Source: Angustibacter luteus (GTDB lineage Bacteria; Actinomycetota; Actinomycetes; Actinomycetales; Angustibacteraceae). Taken from it: 64,000 nt of DNA. The notes below the pieces were generated by a model. It saw only the letters and a program-made list of their open reading frames with translations, ran no database searches and had not been told where the DNA came from. The position numbers and the translations under genes were made by a program. Position 1 is the first letter of the stretch, and each line of letters starts with the position of its first letter. Shown piece by piece: positions 7,511 to 15,566 of this stretch. The DNA is taken from assembly GCF_039541115.1 (NCBI RefSeq), contig NZ_BAABFP010000004.1, positions 174,005-238,004 on the forward strand. The letters run 5' to 3'.

Positions 7511-9042
7511 GCCAGGCTCCCTTGGCTGTCGTTCGCCATCAGGTCGATGAGTCCGTCGAGGTCGATGGAGTGCGAGTCGCGCATCCCGATCTGGCGCCGG
7601 TCTCGCATCACCACGATGCGCTGGGCCAATCGAAGCACCTCCTCGAGCTCGGAGGAGATGAAGATGACGGCGAGCCCTTGCTCGGCGAGCTCGGCGACCT
7701 TGCGCTGGATGTCGGCCTTGGCGCCGACGTCGACGCCGCGGGTGGGTTCGTCGAGGATGAGCAGCCGGGGCGCGGTCGCGAGCCACCGCGCGAGGACGAC
7801 CTTCTGCTGGTTGCCGCCCGAGAGGTTGCCGGCGAGCATCGCCGGGTCGGCGGGTCGCACACCGAGCGAGGTCATGAGCTCGGAGACGACGGCGTCCTGC
7901 TCGCTGCGCCGGACGCGCCGCAGCCAGCCACGACGTGCCTGCAGGCCGAGCACGATGTTCTCCGCGACCGTGAGGTCCGCGACGATGCCCTCGGCGCGCC
8001 GGTCCTCGGACGAGAACGCGATGCGGTGCTCCATCGCCACCCGCGGCGAGGACAGCTTCACGGGGTCGCCGTTCAGCTCGACCACCCCCTGGTCGGCCCG
8101 GTCCGCGCCGCACAGCAGCCGGACCAGCTCGGTGCGCCCCGAACCCAGCAACCCGGCGATCCCGACGACCTCGCCCTCGTAGACGTCGAGGTCTGCCTCG
8201 CCGAGCACCCCCCGACGGGCGATGCCCGTCGCGCGCAGGACCGGTGCACCGCCGCGGTCGATGACGCGCTCGGCGGTGGCGGAGATGGCCTCGAGCTCGG
8301 CGATCTCACGACCCACCATCTGGGTCACGAGCTGGCCGCGGGGCAGGTCCTGCAGGCGGTGCTCGCCCACGAGCTGACCGTTGCGCAGCACGGTGATGCG
8401 GTCGGCGATCTCGTACACCTGGTCCAGGAAGTGGCTGACGAACAGGATCGCCACGCCCCTGTCCCGCAGGTCCCGGACCACCGCGAAGAGGCGCTCGACC
8501 TCGTCCCGGTCCAGGCTGGACGTCGGCTCGTCGAGGATCAGGACGCGGGCATCGAGGACCATGGCCCGGCTGATCGCGACGAGCTGCTGGACAGCGATGG
8601 AGTGGCTCGACAGCAAGAGGTGGGTGTCGAGCTCCAGGCCGAGGCTGGCGAGGTGGCGGGCCGCCTCGTCATGGAGGCGGCGCCAGCTGATGCGCCGGGC
8701 ACTTCGCGGCTCGTGCCCCAGCATGACGTTCTCGCCGATGGACAGGTTCGGGCAGAGGTTGACCTCTTGGTAGACCGTGGAGATGCCCGCGGCCTGCGCG
8801 TCCCCGGTGCTGCCGAAGACCCTCGGCTCACCGGCGATCGTGATGGTGCCGGCGTCGATCGGGTACACGCCCGTCAACGCCTTGATCAGGGTGGACTTGC
8901 CGGCACCGTTCTCGCCCATGAGGGCGTGCACCTCGCCGGGTCTGAGGGTGAAGTCGACGCCGTCGAGCGCCAGGACCCCCGGGAAGCGGATCGTGATGCC
9001 CCGCATCGCCACCACGGGCGCGGTCTCGCTGAGCACGGACAT
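7507..9042 (-). CDS. ytfR: Sugar ABC transporter ATPase, YtfR-like
   Basis: 511 residues with two nucleotide-binding domains. Domain 1: Walker A GENGAGKST, STVYQEVNLCPN, SIAVQQLVAISRA, Walker B LILDEPTSSLDRDE, FVSHFLDQVYEI. Domain 2: GLLGSGRTELVRLLCG, SSEDRRAEGIV, LSGGNQQKVVLARWLA, LDEPTRGVDVGAK. ATG 9042 was chosen over an upstream in-frame ATG at 9117 because AGAGGA lies about ten bases before it, and because the upstream extension would be encoded by a hairpin (9069-9112). It is the first cytoplasmic component after the binding protein and ends in an overlap with the YtfT-like permease. It powers import by ATP hydrolysis. Confidence 0.92.
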   Translation of the reverse strand: MSVLSETAPVVAMRGITIRFPGVLALDGVDFTLRPGEVHALMGENGAGKSTLIKALTGVYPIDAGTITIAGEPRVFGSTGDAQAAGISTVYQEVNLCPNLSIGENVMLGHEPRSARRISWRRLHDEAARHLASLGLELDTHLLLSSHSIAVQQLVAISRAMVLDARVLILDEPTSSLDRDEVERLFAVVRDLRDRGVAILFVSHFLDQVYEIADRITVLRNGQLVGEHRLQDLPRGQLVTQMVGREIAELEAISATAERVIDRGGAPVLRATGIARRGVLGEADLDVYEGEVVGIAGLLGSGRTELVRLLCGADRADQGVVELNGDPVKLSSPRVAMEHRIAFSSEDRRAEGIVADLTVAENIVLGLQARRGWLRRVRRSEQDAVVSELMTSLGVRPADPAMLAGNLSGGNQQKVVLARWLATAPRLLILDEPTRGVDVGAKADIQRKVAELAEQGLAVIFISSELEEVLRLAQRIVVMRDRRQIGMRDSHSIDLDGLIDLMANDSQGSLA

Positions 9043-9068
9043 GTCGTCGGCCGATCCTCTCGAGGTGG

Positions 9069-9112
9069 CGACTGCGCCGGAGCCGATCAGGTGTTCGGCT
9101 CCGGCGCAGTCG
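9069..9112 (-). promoter_or_regulatory. Perfect 18-bp hairpin between binding-protein and ATPase genes
   Basis: Arms 9069-9086 and 9095-9112 are exact complements (core GACTGCGCCGGAGCCGA and its reverse complement) around an eight-base loop. It lies just after the binding-protein stop codon (9136) and before the ATPase ribosome site. There is no T-run after it. Such structures in transporter operons usually protect the upstream mRNA from 3' decay or cause partial termination, so that the binding protein is made in excess over the membrane complex. Confidence 0.75.
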
Positions 9113-9135
9113 GTCATCAGGGTGCCGCGTGAGGA

Positions 9136-10119
9136 TCAGTACGCGCGGGTGGCGATGACGGCCTTCGCCTGCTCCTGGGTGAAGGCACCGTCGGTCGCGA
9201 AGTTCTTCTTCTCCACGGTCGTGCCGGCCAGCACCTTCTTCACCAGGTCGGCGGCCTGGTCACCGAGCAGCGGGTTGCACTCCACGATGTAGTTGATCTT
9301 GCCGTCGACCAGCGCCTGCATGCCGTCGTGGACGCCGTCGATCGAGACGATGTTGATGTCGGTGCCAGGCTTGCCGCCCGCCGCCTCGATCGCCTCGATG
9401 GCGCCGAGAGCCATGTCGTCGTTGTGTGCGAAGACGAGGTTGATGCCCTTGACGCCGTACTTCTGCAGGAACCCTTCCATGACCTTCTTGCCGCCGTCCC
9501 GGGTGAAGTCACCCGTCTGGGAGGCGATCGTCTTGATCTGGGTGCCCTTGACCGCGTCGCCGAAGCCGGCCGCCCGGTCGTTGGCCGGCGCGGAGCCGGT
9601 GGTCCCCTCGAGCACGACCATGTTGGTGGCCTTGCCCCCGTACTGCTCGGCGGCCCACTTGCCGGCCGTCTCGCCCTCCTTCTTGAAGTCGTCGCCGACC
9701 CAGCTGGCGTAGAGGTCGTCGGCCGAGGACGTCGTCCGGTCCTCCAGGACCACCGGGATCTTGGCGGTCTTGGCCTCGTTGAGGACGTCGTCCCAGCCGT
9801 CGCTGACGATCGGGGCGATCACGATGGCGTCGACGCCCTGGCTGATGAAGCTGCGCACGGCCGCGATCTGAGCGGCCGGGTCGTTGTCGGCCGCGTTGAA
9901 CACCAGGTCGAAGCCCTTGTCCTTGGTGAAGGCCTTCTTCATCGACTCCGTGTTCGCGCTGCGCCACCCCGACTCCGACCCGGTCTGCGCGAACCCGACC
10001 TTGATCGTCTTGTCTCCGCCGCCACCGCCAGCCGCGTCGTCGGAGGAGTTTCCACACCCCGTGGTGACCAGCGCAAGGGCACCGACCAGGGCTACACCGG
10101 CAAGGAACTTCTTCTTCAC
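9136..10119 (-). CDS. ytfQ: Sugar ABC transporter substrate-binding lipoprotein, YtfQ-like
   Basis: 327 residues. GTG 10119 is preceded by AGGAGG at six bases and gives a classical lipoprotein signal (VKKKFLAGVALVGALALVTTGCGNSS, lipid-carrying Cys about residue 22). The mature protein is a type I periplasmic-binding-protein fold with the YtfQ-type phrases VGFAQTGSESGWR, AAVRSFISQGVDAIVIAPIVSDGW, ASQTGDFTRDGGKKVMEGF and AHNDDMALGAIEAI. YtfQ binds galactofuranose, and related proteins bind arabinose. The neighbouring araBDA genes make L-arabinose (pyranose or furanose) the best guess. It is the first gene of the six-gene operon, read from the operator region 10120-10358. Confidence 0.92.
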   Translation of the reverse strand: MKKKFLAGVALVGALALVTTGCGNSSDDAAGGGGGDKTIKVGFAQTGSESGWRSANTESMKKAFTKDKGFDLVFNAADNDPAAQIAAVRSFISQGVDAIVIAPIVSDGWDDVLNEAKTAKIPVVLEDRTTSSADDLYASWVGDDFKKEGETAGKWAAEQYGGKATNMVVLEGTTGSAPANDRAAGFGDAVKGTQIKTIASQTGDFTRDGGKKVMEGFLQKYGVKGINLVFAHNDDMALGAIEAIEAAGGKPGTDINIVSIDGVHDGMQALVDGKINYIVECNPLLGDQAADLVKKVLAGTTVEKKNFATDGAFTQEQAKAVIATRAY

Positions 10120-10203
10120 GCCAGACCTCCTCGACTTGGGACCGGTCTCGCAAGACCGGCTCGGTGTGGGCGTCATTGCCCTACCGCTAGCCCACTGCGC
10201 CGG

Positions 10204-10219
10204 ATGTTAGCCCTAACAT
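10204..10219. promoter_or_regulatory. LacI-type operator O1 in the transporter promoter region
   Basis: ATGTTAGCCCTAACAT: two seven-base inverted halves (ATGTTAG / CTAACAT) around a two-base centre. It lies 85 bases upstream of the transporter operon start and 17 bases from the palindrome at 10236, with the same half site. Confidence 0.7.
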
Positions 10220-10235
10220 TTCCAGATTGGCCAGC

Positions 10236-10251
10236 ATGTTATCGATAACAT
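10236..10251. promoter_or_regulatory. LacI-type operator O2, perfect palindrome
   Basis: ATGTTATCGATAACAT is a 16-base perfect palindrome with the central CpG typical of LacI/GalR operators. It lies between the divergent transporter and araR-like genes and could serve both directions. Confidence 0.8.
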
Positions 10252-10314
10252 TCTGGTAACACGCCGCGCGTCTTCGTGACCTGTTCGGGCGTGGCTGCTG
10301 CAGCAAACCGCAGA

Positions 10315-10330
10315 TAGTTAGCGATCACAT
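10315..10330. promoter_or_regulatory. Degenerate LacI-type operator O3 at the araR-like promoter
   Basis: TAGTTAGCGATCACAT matches the O2 palindrome at 12 of 16 positions, including the central CG. It overlaps the place where a -35 element would lie for the -10-like TACCGT at 10345-10350, which suggests autorepression of the regulator gene at 10359. Confidence 0.5.
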
Positions 10331-10358
10331 CCAAACTGACCCCCTACCGTGAGCACCG

Positions 10359-11360
10359 ATGAGCGCTTCGGACACCTCCCCCCGGCGCGGCGGTCGGATC
10401 GGCGTCCGGGACGTCGCCCAGCTGGCCGGCGTCTCGACCCAGACGGTCTCGCGGGTACTCAACAACTCCCCGAACCTGCGCGAGGAGACTCGGGCGCGGG
10501 TCCTCGAGGCCATGGCCGAGCTGGACTACCGGCCCAACAACGCCGCCCGCGCCCTCGGCACCGCCACGACCCGGACGCTCGGCGTCGTGGCCACGGACGT
10601 CACGCTCCACGGCCCAGCGCTGGCGGTCGCGGCACTGGCCACGGCAGCCCGCGACGCCGGCCGGTGGATCGCCACCGCCTACGCGGACGCCACGGACGAG
10701 GCGTCCGTGGACTCCGCCCTGTCGCACGTGCTCGGGCAGGGGGTCGACGGCATCGTGCTGGTCGCCCCCCACGTGCGCACGCGGGACGCCTTGCTGAACC
10801 ACGCGTCCGGCACGCCCATGGTGGTCATGCACGGCGGCCCCGTGGACCGGCAGGCGGAGGGTACGGCGCTGGTCGTGGACCACCTGGTGAGCCTCGGGCA
10901 CCGTCGCATCGGCCGGGTGGGCGGTCCGGCGGACTGGCTGGAGGAGCGGTCCCGCCGGGCGGGCCACGACGCCGCACTGGCCACGCACGGGCTCGCGGCC
11001 GGGCCGAGCTGGGGGGGCGACTGGTCGGCGGCGGCGGGGCACCGGTTGAGTACTCAGGTCGCCGACGTGGTCCGCTCGCCGAACGGGCCCACCGCCGTCG
11101 TGGTCGCCAACGACCAGATGGCCCTGGGGCTGATGGCAGGCCTGCGCGCCGGCGGGGTCGACGTCCCCGGTCAGGTCAGCGTGGTGGGGTTCGACGACAA
11201 CCCCGATGCCGCGTACTACAGCCCCCCGCTGACCACCGTGCGCCTCGACGTCGGGGCCGAGGCGCGGCGTTGCGTGGCGCAGGTCTTCGGCGACGCACCG
11301 CCGGACGAGGGGACGGCGCCCCGGTTGGTCGCCAGGTCGTCAACCGCCGCGCCCGCCTGA
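10359..11360 (+). CDS. LacI-family regulator of the arabinose genes (AraR-like role)
   Basis: 333 residues. Helix-turn-helix GVRDVAQLAGVSTQTVSRVLNNSPNLREETRARVLEAMAEL (residues about 14-54), hinge YRPNNAARALGTATTRT, then a sugar-binding sensor domain ending in VSVVGFDDNPDAAYYSPPLTTVRLD. ATG 10359 lies eight bases after a -10-like TACCGT, so the mRNA may be leaderless. It diverges from the transporter operon and is followed 76 bases later by araB with an operator between, the usual position of a local repressor of arabinose use. This AraR is of the LacI type, unlike the GntR-LacI hybrid of Bacillus. The role is inferred from position and operators. Confidence 0.9.
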   Translation: MSASDTSPRRGGRIGVRDVAQLAGVSTQTVSRVLNNSPNLREETRARVLEAMAELDYRPNNAARALGTATTRTLGVVATDVTLHGPALAVAALATAARDAGRWIATAYADATDEASVDSALSHVLGQGVDGIVLVAPHVRTRDALLNHASGTPMVVMHGGPVDRQAEGTALVVDHLVSLGHRRIGRVGGPADWLEERSRRAGHDAALATHGLAAGPSWGGDWSAAAGHRLSTQVADVVRSPNGPTAVVVANDQMALGLMAGLRAGGVDVPGQVSVVGFDDNPDAAYYSPPLTTVRLDVGAEARRCVAQVFGDAPPDEGTAPRLVARSSTAAPA

Positions 11361-11384
11361 CCACCTCAGCCTGGCGGAGGGTGG

Positions 11385-11400
11385 ATGTTACCGGTAACGT
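11385..11400. promoter_or_regulatory. LacI-type operator O4 in front of araB
   Basis: ATGTTACCGGTAACGT holds the perfect 12-base palindrome GTTACCGGTAAC with central CG and the same half site as O1 and O2. It starts 52 bases before the araB GTG, where it could block a promoter for araBDA. Confidence 0.75.
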
Positions 11401-11436
11401 CCGCGTACACCGACCACCGTTGCGGAGGGATGTCCC

Positions 11437-13161
11437 GTGAGCGATCCAGCCGTGACGCCCGCGCCGGCACCTGACGCCGGCGAGCGGTTCACGATCGGCG
11501 TCGACTTCGGCACCCTGTCGGGGCGCGCGGTGGTGGTCCGGGTCAGCGACGGTGCCGAGCTCGGCTCCGCCGTCCACGAGTACCCGCACGCCGTGATGGA
11601 CGCCGCGCTCACCGCCGGTCCGTCGTCCAGGACCGAGCACCCGGTGGCGCTCCCCCCGGCCTGGGCCCTGCAGGTCCCGGCCGACTACGTCGAGGTGCTC
11701 CAGCACGCGGTCCCCGCCGCCGTCCGCGCCGCCGGCATCGACCCGGCCCAGGTCATCGGGCTCGGCACGGACTTCACCGCCTGCACGGTGCTGCCGGTGC
11801 TGGACGACGGCACGCCGCTGTGCGAGCTGCCCCAGTACGCCGACCGCCCGCACGCCTACGTCAAGCTCTGGCGGCACCACGCGGCCCAGCCGCACGCCGA
11901 CCGCATCAACGAGCTCGCGCACGCTCGGAGCGAGTCCTGGATCACCCGCTACGGCGGCCTGATCTCCAGCGAGTGGGAGTTCGCCAAGGGCCTCCAGCTG
12001 CTCGAGGAGGACGACGAGGTCTACCACCGCATGGACCACTGGGTGGAGGCCGCGGACTGGATCATCTGGCAGCTGACCGGCCGCTACGTCCGCAACGCCT
12101 GCACCGCCGGGTACAAGGGGATGCGCCAGGACGACCGGTACCCCGACCCAGACTTCCTGGCCGCACTGAACCCCGCCTTCGCCGGCTTCGTCGCGGACAA
12201 GCTCGACCACGAGATCGGCCAGCTGGGCAGCGCGGCCGGCACCCTCAGCGCACGCGCGGCCGCCTGGACCGGCCTGCCGGAGGGCGTCGTCGTCGCGGTG
12301 GGCAACGTCGACGCGCACGTGACCGCACCGGCGGCGCAGGCCACCAGCCCGGGCCAGATGGTGGCCATCATGGGCACCTCGACCTGTCACGTGATGAGCC
12401 ACGACGAGCTGGTCGAGGTCCCCGGGATGTGCGGCGTGGTGGACGGCGGCATCGTGTCCGGCCTGTTCGGCTACGAGGCCGGGCAGTCCGGAGTCGGCGA
12501 CATCTTCGCCTGGTACGTCAAGAACCAGCTGCCCGGCCGCTACGCCGAGGAGGCCGCCGCTGCCGGGGTCTCCGTGCACCAGTACGTGACCGACCTGGCC
12601 TACGCCGAGCCCGTCGGCGCGCACGGGCTCGTGGCGCTGGACTGGCACTCGGGAAACCGATCGGTGCTGGTCGACCACGACCTGTCCGGCGTCGTCGTCG
12701 GGCAGACGCTGGCGACCCGCCCCGAGCAGGGCTACCGGGCGCTGCTCGAGGCCACCGCGTTCGGCACCAGGGTCATCGTCGAGACGTTCGCCGCGGCCGG
12801 CGTCCCGGTCACCGAGTTCATCGTCGCGGGCGGGTTGCTGACGAACCGCCACCTGATGCAGACCTACGCCGACGTCCTCCGGCTCCCGATCTCCACCATC
12901 GCCAGCGAGCAGGGCCCGGCGCTGGGCTCGGCGATCCACGCTGCCGTCGCGGCCGGCGCCTACCCCGACGTGCGCGCCGCAGCCGCGGCCATGGGCGCGG
13001 TCAACCGGGCGGCGTACGTCCCGAACGAGGCCGACGCGGCGGCGTACGACCGGCTCTACGACGAGTACCGGCAGCTGCACGACTGGTTCGGGCGCAACGG
13101 GAACCAGGCGATGAAGCGGCTGCGCGCGCTGCGTCACGACGTCCTCGGGAGTGCGCCGTGA
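11437..13161 (+). CDS. araB: Ribulokinase
   Basis: 574 residues, normal for AraB. It phosphorylates L-ribulose to L-ribulose 5-phosphate with ATP, the second step of L-arabinose breakdown in the cytoplasm. The FGGY-kinase fold is shown by the N-terminal phosphate loop IGVDFGTLSGRAVVVRV (residues about 20-36), the AraB-typical FTACTVLPV, the catalytic-region VGNVDAHVTAPAAQA and MAIMGTSTCHVM-type segments, and the C-terminal ATP-binding VAGGLLTNRHLMQTYADVL. GTG 11437 follows GGAGGG at a good distance. The stop overlaps the araD start (GTGA), so araB, araD and araA form one operon. Confidence 0.96.
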   Translation: MSDPAVTPAPAPDAGERFTIGVDFGTLSGRAVVVRVSDGAELGSAVHEYPHAVMDAALTAGPSSRTEHPVALPPAWALQVPADYVEVLQHAVPAAVRAAGIDPAQVIGLGTDFTACTVLPVLDDGTPLCELPQYADRPHAYVKLWRHHAAQPHADRINELAHARSESWITRYGGLISSEWEFAKGLQLLEEDDEVYHRMDHWVEAADWIIWQLTGRYVRNACTAGYKGMRQDDRYPDPDFLAALNPAFAGFVADKLDHEIGQLGSAAGTLSARAAAWTGLPEGVVVAVGNVDAHVTAPAAQATSPGQMVAIMGTSTCHVMSHDELVEVPGMCGVVDGGIVSGLFGYEAGQSGVGDIFAWYVKNQLPGRYAEEAAAAGVSVHQYVTDLAYAEPVGAHGLVALDWHSGNRSVLVDHDLSGVVVGQTLATRPEQGYRALLEATAFGTRVIVETFAAAGVPVTEFIVAGGLLTNRHLMQTYADVLRLPISTIASEQGPALGSAIHAAVAAGAYPDVRAAAAAMGAVNRAAYVPNEADAAAYDRLYDEYRQLHDWFGRNGNQAMKRLRALRHDVLGSAP

Positions 13162-13883
13162 GTGGGTTCGGCGTCGAGGTGGACGCCGCGGTGGCGGCCG
13201 TCCGCGAGGACGTCGCGGGGCTGCACGCGGAGCTGGTCCGGTACGGGCTCGTGGTCTGGACGGCGGGGAACGTCTCGGGCCGCGTCCCCGGTGCCGACCT
13301 GTTCGTGATCAAACCCTCCGGCGTTCCGTACGACGAGCTGTCGGCGGACCGGATGATCGTGTGCGACCTGGACGGTGTCGTCGTCCCCGGCACCGCCGGC
13401 AGCGAGCGCTCACCGTCCAGCGACACCGCCGCCCACGCCTACGTCTACCGGAACCTGCCCGAGGTCGGCGGGGTCGTGCACACCCACTCCGCCTATGCGG
13501 TCGCCTGGGCCGCGCGCGGTGAGGCGATCCCGTGCGTGACCACCGGCATGGCGGACGAGTTCGGCGGGCCGATCCCGGTCGGCCCGTTCGCCGTGATCGG
13601 CGACGACTCCATCGGGCGCGGCATCGTCGAGACCCTGCGCGGGCACCGGTCCCGGGCCGTGCTCATGCGCAACCACGGGCCCTTCACCATCGGCGTCACC
13701 GCGCGGGACGCCGTCAAGGCGGCGGTGCTCACCGAGGACGTCGCCCGGACCGTGCACCTCGCCCGGCAGGGCGGTGAGCCGCTGCCGATCCCACCGGACG
13801 TGATCGACCGGCTCTACGAGCGCTACCAACACGTCTACGGCCAGGCCACCGACGACCGCCGGTCCGCCGAACGAGAGGGCTGA
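13158..13883 (+). CDS. araD: L-ribulose-5-phosphate 4-epimerase
   Basis: 241 residues, class II aldolase/epimerase fold. It converts L-ribulose 5-phosphate to D-xylulose 5-phosphate, which enters the pentose phosphate pathway. Family marks are [27 protein letters not shown] (phosphate binding, residues about 35-60), the metal-binding HTHSAYA around residue 105, and the C-terminal [11 protein letters not shown] with a further metal-ligand His. GTG 13158 overlaps the araB stop by four bases. No upstream alternative start keeps homology, since the frame continues through araB only as non-coding sequence. Confidence 0.95.
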   Translation: MSGFGVEVDAAVAAVREDVAGLHAELVRYGLVVWTAGNVSGRVPGADLFVIKPSGVPYDELSADRMIVCDLDGVVVPGTAGSERSPSSDTAAHAYVYRNLPEVGGVVHTHSAYAVAWAARGEAIPCVTTGMADEFGGPIPVGPFAVIGDDSIGRGIVETLRGHRSRAVLMRNHGPFTIGVTARDAVKAAVLTEDVARTVHLARQGGEPLPIPPDVIDRLYERYQHVYGQATDDRRSAEREG

Positions 13884-13884
13884 C

Positions 13885-15396
13885 ATGCCAACTCCCGCCA
13901 TCGCACCCGGCCTCGACGGCTACGAGGTCTGGTTCGTCACCGGAAGCCAGACGCTGTACGGCGAGGAGACGCTGCGCCAGGTTGCCGCGCAGTCACAGCA
14001 GATCGCGCAGGGGCTGGACGGCCTGCCGGTGCGGGTGGTCTGGCAGCCGGTGCTCACCGACCCGGACGGCATGCGGCGACTCGCGCTCGAGGCGAACGCC
14101 CGCGACGAGGTCATCGGCCTGGTCGCCTGGATGCACACGTTCAGCCCAGCCAAGATGTGGATCGCGGGTCTCGACGCGCTGCGCAAACCGTTGCTGCACC
14201 TGCACACCCAGGCCAACGTCGAGCTGCCCTGGGACGAGATCGACTTCGACTTCATGAACCTCAACCAGGCCGCGCACGGGGACCGGGAGTTCGGCTACAT
14301 CCAGACCCGGCTCGGGGTCGCGCGCAAGACGGTCGTGGGGCACGTCTCCAGCGCGCGGGTGCTCGGGCAGGTCGCGGACTGGCAGCGGGCAGCGGCCGGC
14401 TGGGCCGCCGCGCACTCGCTCAAGCTGGCCCGCTTCGGCGACAACATGCGGTTCGTCGCCGTGACCGAGGGGGACAAGACCGAGGCCGAGCTGCGGTTCG
14501 GCGTCCAGGTGAACACCTGGGGGGTCAACGAGCTCGCGGACGCGGTGGCTGCGGCCACCGACGCGGACGTCGACGCGTTGGTCTCCGAGTACCTGGACAC
14601 CTACGAGGTCGCCGCCGAGCTGCTGCCGACCGGCGAGCGCCACCAGTCCTTGCGGGACGGCGCGGCGATCGAGCTCGGACTGCGGTCCTTCCTGGAGGCC
14701 GGCGGCTTCGGTGCGTTCACCACGAGCTTCGAGGACCTCGGCGCGCTGCGGCAGCTGCCCGGTCTCGCGGTGCAGCGGCTGATGGCCGAGGGCTACGGCT
14801 TCGGCGCGGAGGGCGACTGGAAGACCGCGATCCTGGTGCGGGTCGCGAACGTCATGGGGGCCGGGCTGCCGGGTGGCGCGAGCCTGATGGAGGACTACAC
14901 CTACGACCTGGTCGAGGGTCACGAGCGGGTGCTCGGCGCGCACATGCTCGAGGTGTCCCCGTCGCTGACCACCGCCAGGGCGCGGCTGGAGGTCCACCCG
15001 CTCGGCATCGGTGGGAAGGACGACCCGGTGCGGCTGGTGTTCACGGCGGACCCGGGGCCGGCCCTGGTTGTTGCGCTGTCCGACATGCGCGACCGCTTCC
15101 GGCTGGTCGCCAACGTGGTGCAGAACGTCGACGCCCCCGACCTACCTCGGCTTCCCGTGGGCCGCGCGGTCTGGACGCCGGCGCCGGACTTCCCCACCGC
15201 TGCGGCGTGCTGGCTCGCCGCGGGCGGGGCGCACCACACGGTCATGACCACCGCGGTCGGCATCGAGGTGTGGCGCGACTTCGCCGAGATCGCCCGCACG
15301 GAGCTGCTCGTGATCGACGACGCCACCACCGTGCACGGGTTCGCTCGCGAGCTGCGCTGGAACCAGGCCTACTACCGCCTAGCCGCCGGCATCTAG
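13885..15396 (+). CDS. araA: L-arabinose isomerase
   Basis: 503 residues, the usual length. It interconverts L-arabinose and L-ribulose in the cytoplasm with a divalent metal, the first step of the pathway. Diagnostic stretches are [24 protein letters not shown] near the N-terminus, [35 protein letters not shown], the metal-region [12 protein letters not shown] (here [12 protein letters not shown]) and EDYTYDL, and the C-terminal [21 protein letters not shown] 13885 starts two bases after the araD stop. It closes the araBDA operon; the repeat cluster after it may end transcription. Confidence 0.96.
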   Translation: MPTPAIAPGLDGYEVWFVTGSQTLYGEETLRQVAAQSQQIAQGLDGLPVRVVWQPVLTDPDGMRRLALEANARDEVIGLVAWMHTFSPAKMWIAGLDALRKPLLHLHTQANVELPWDEIDFDFMNLNQAAHGDREFGYIQTRLGVARKTVVGHVSSARVLGQVADWQRAAAGWAAAHSLKLARFGDNMRFVAVTEGDKTEAELRFGVQVNTWGVNELADAVAAATDADVDALVSEYLDTYEVAAELLPTGERHQSLRDGAAIELGLRSFLEAGGFGAFTTSFEDLGALRQLPGLAVQRLMAEGYGFGAEGDWKTAILVRVANVMGAGLPGGASLMEDYTYDLVEGHERVLGAHMLEVSPSLTTARARLEVHPLGIGGKDDPVRLVFTADPGPALVVALSDMRDRFRLVANVVQNVDAPDLPRLPVGRAVWTPAPDFPTAAACWLAAGGAHHTVMTTAVGIEVWRDFAEIARTELLVIDDATTVHGFARELRWNQAYYRLAAGI

Positions 15397-15413
15397 CCCC
15401 ACCCCCACCCCCG

Positions 15414-15566
15414 GTGATCATGCACGTTCGCCCCCATCCGTCGTGCCCCTCCCCCCACCCCCCCCCGTGATCATGCACGTTCGCCCCGGTCCGGCGTCCT
15501 CGCTCAGCCGGCCCGGAGGGCGAACGTGCATGATCACCGCGGGGTGGGGCGAACGTGCATGATCAC
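15414..15566. repeat. Four copies of a 21-bp intergenic repeat (two direct, two inverted)
   Basis: Copies start at 15414 and 15467 (plus orientation, GTGATCATGCACGTTCGC followed by CCC) and lie inverted at 15518-15537 (one end base changed) and 15546-15566. The second and third copies can form a 20-bp stem with a 30-base loop, so the cluster can act as a two-way terminator between convergent araA and the TetM-like gene. The last inverted copy overlaps the stop codon of the TetM-like gene. Spacers are C- or G-rich. It resembles a REP-type element. Confidence 0.85.

Noticed and set aside
15414-15566. Possible CRISPR array
   Set aside because: Only four copies, in both orientations, with unequal short G/C-rich spacers and no cas genes.
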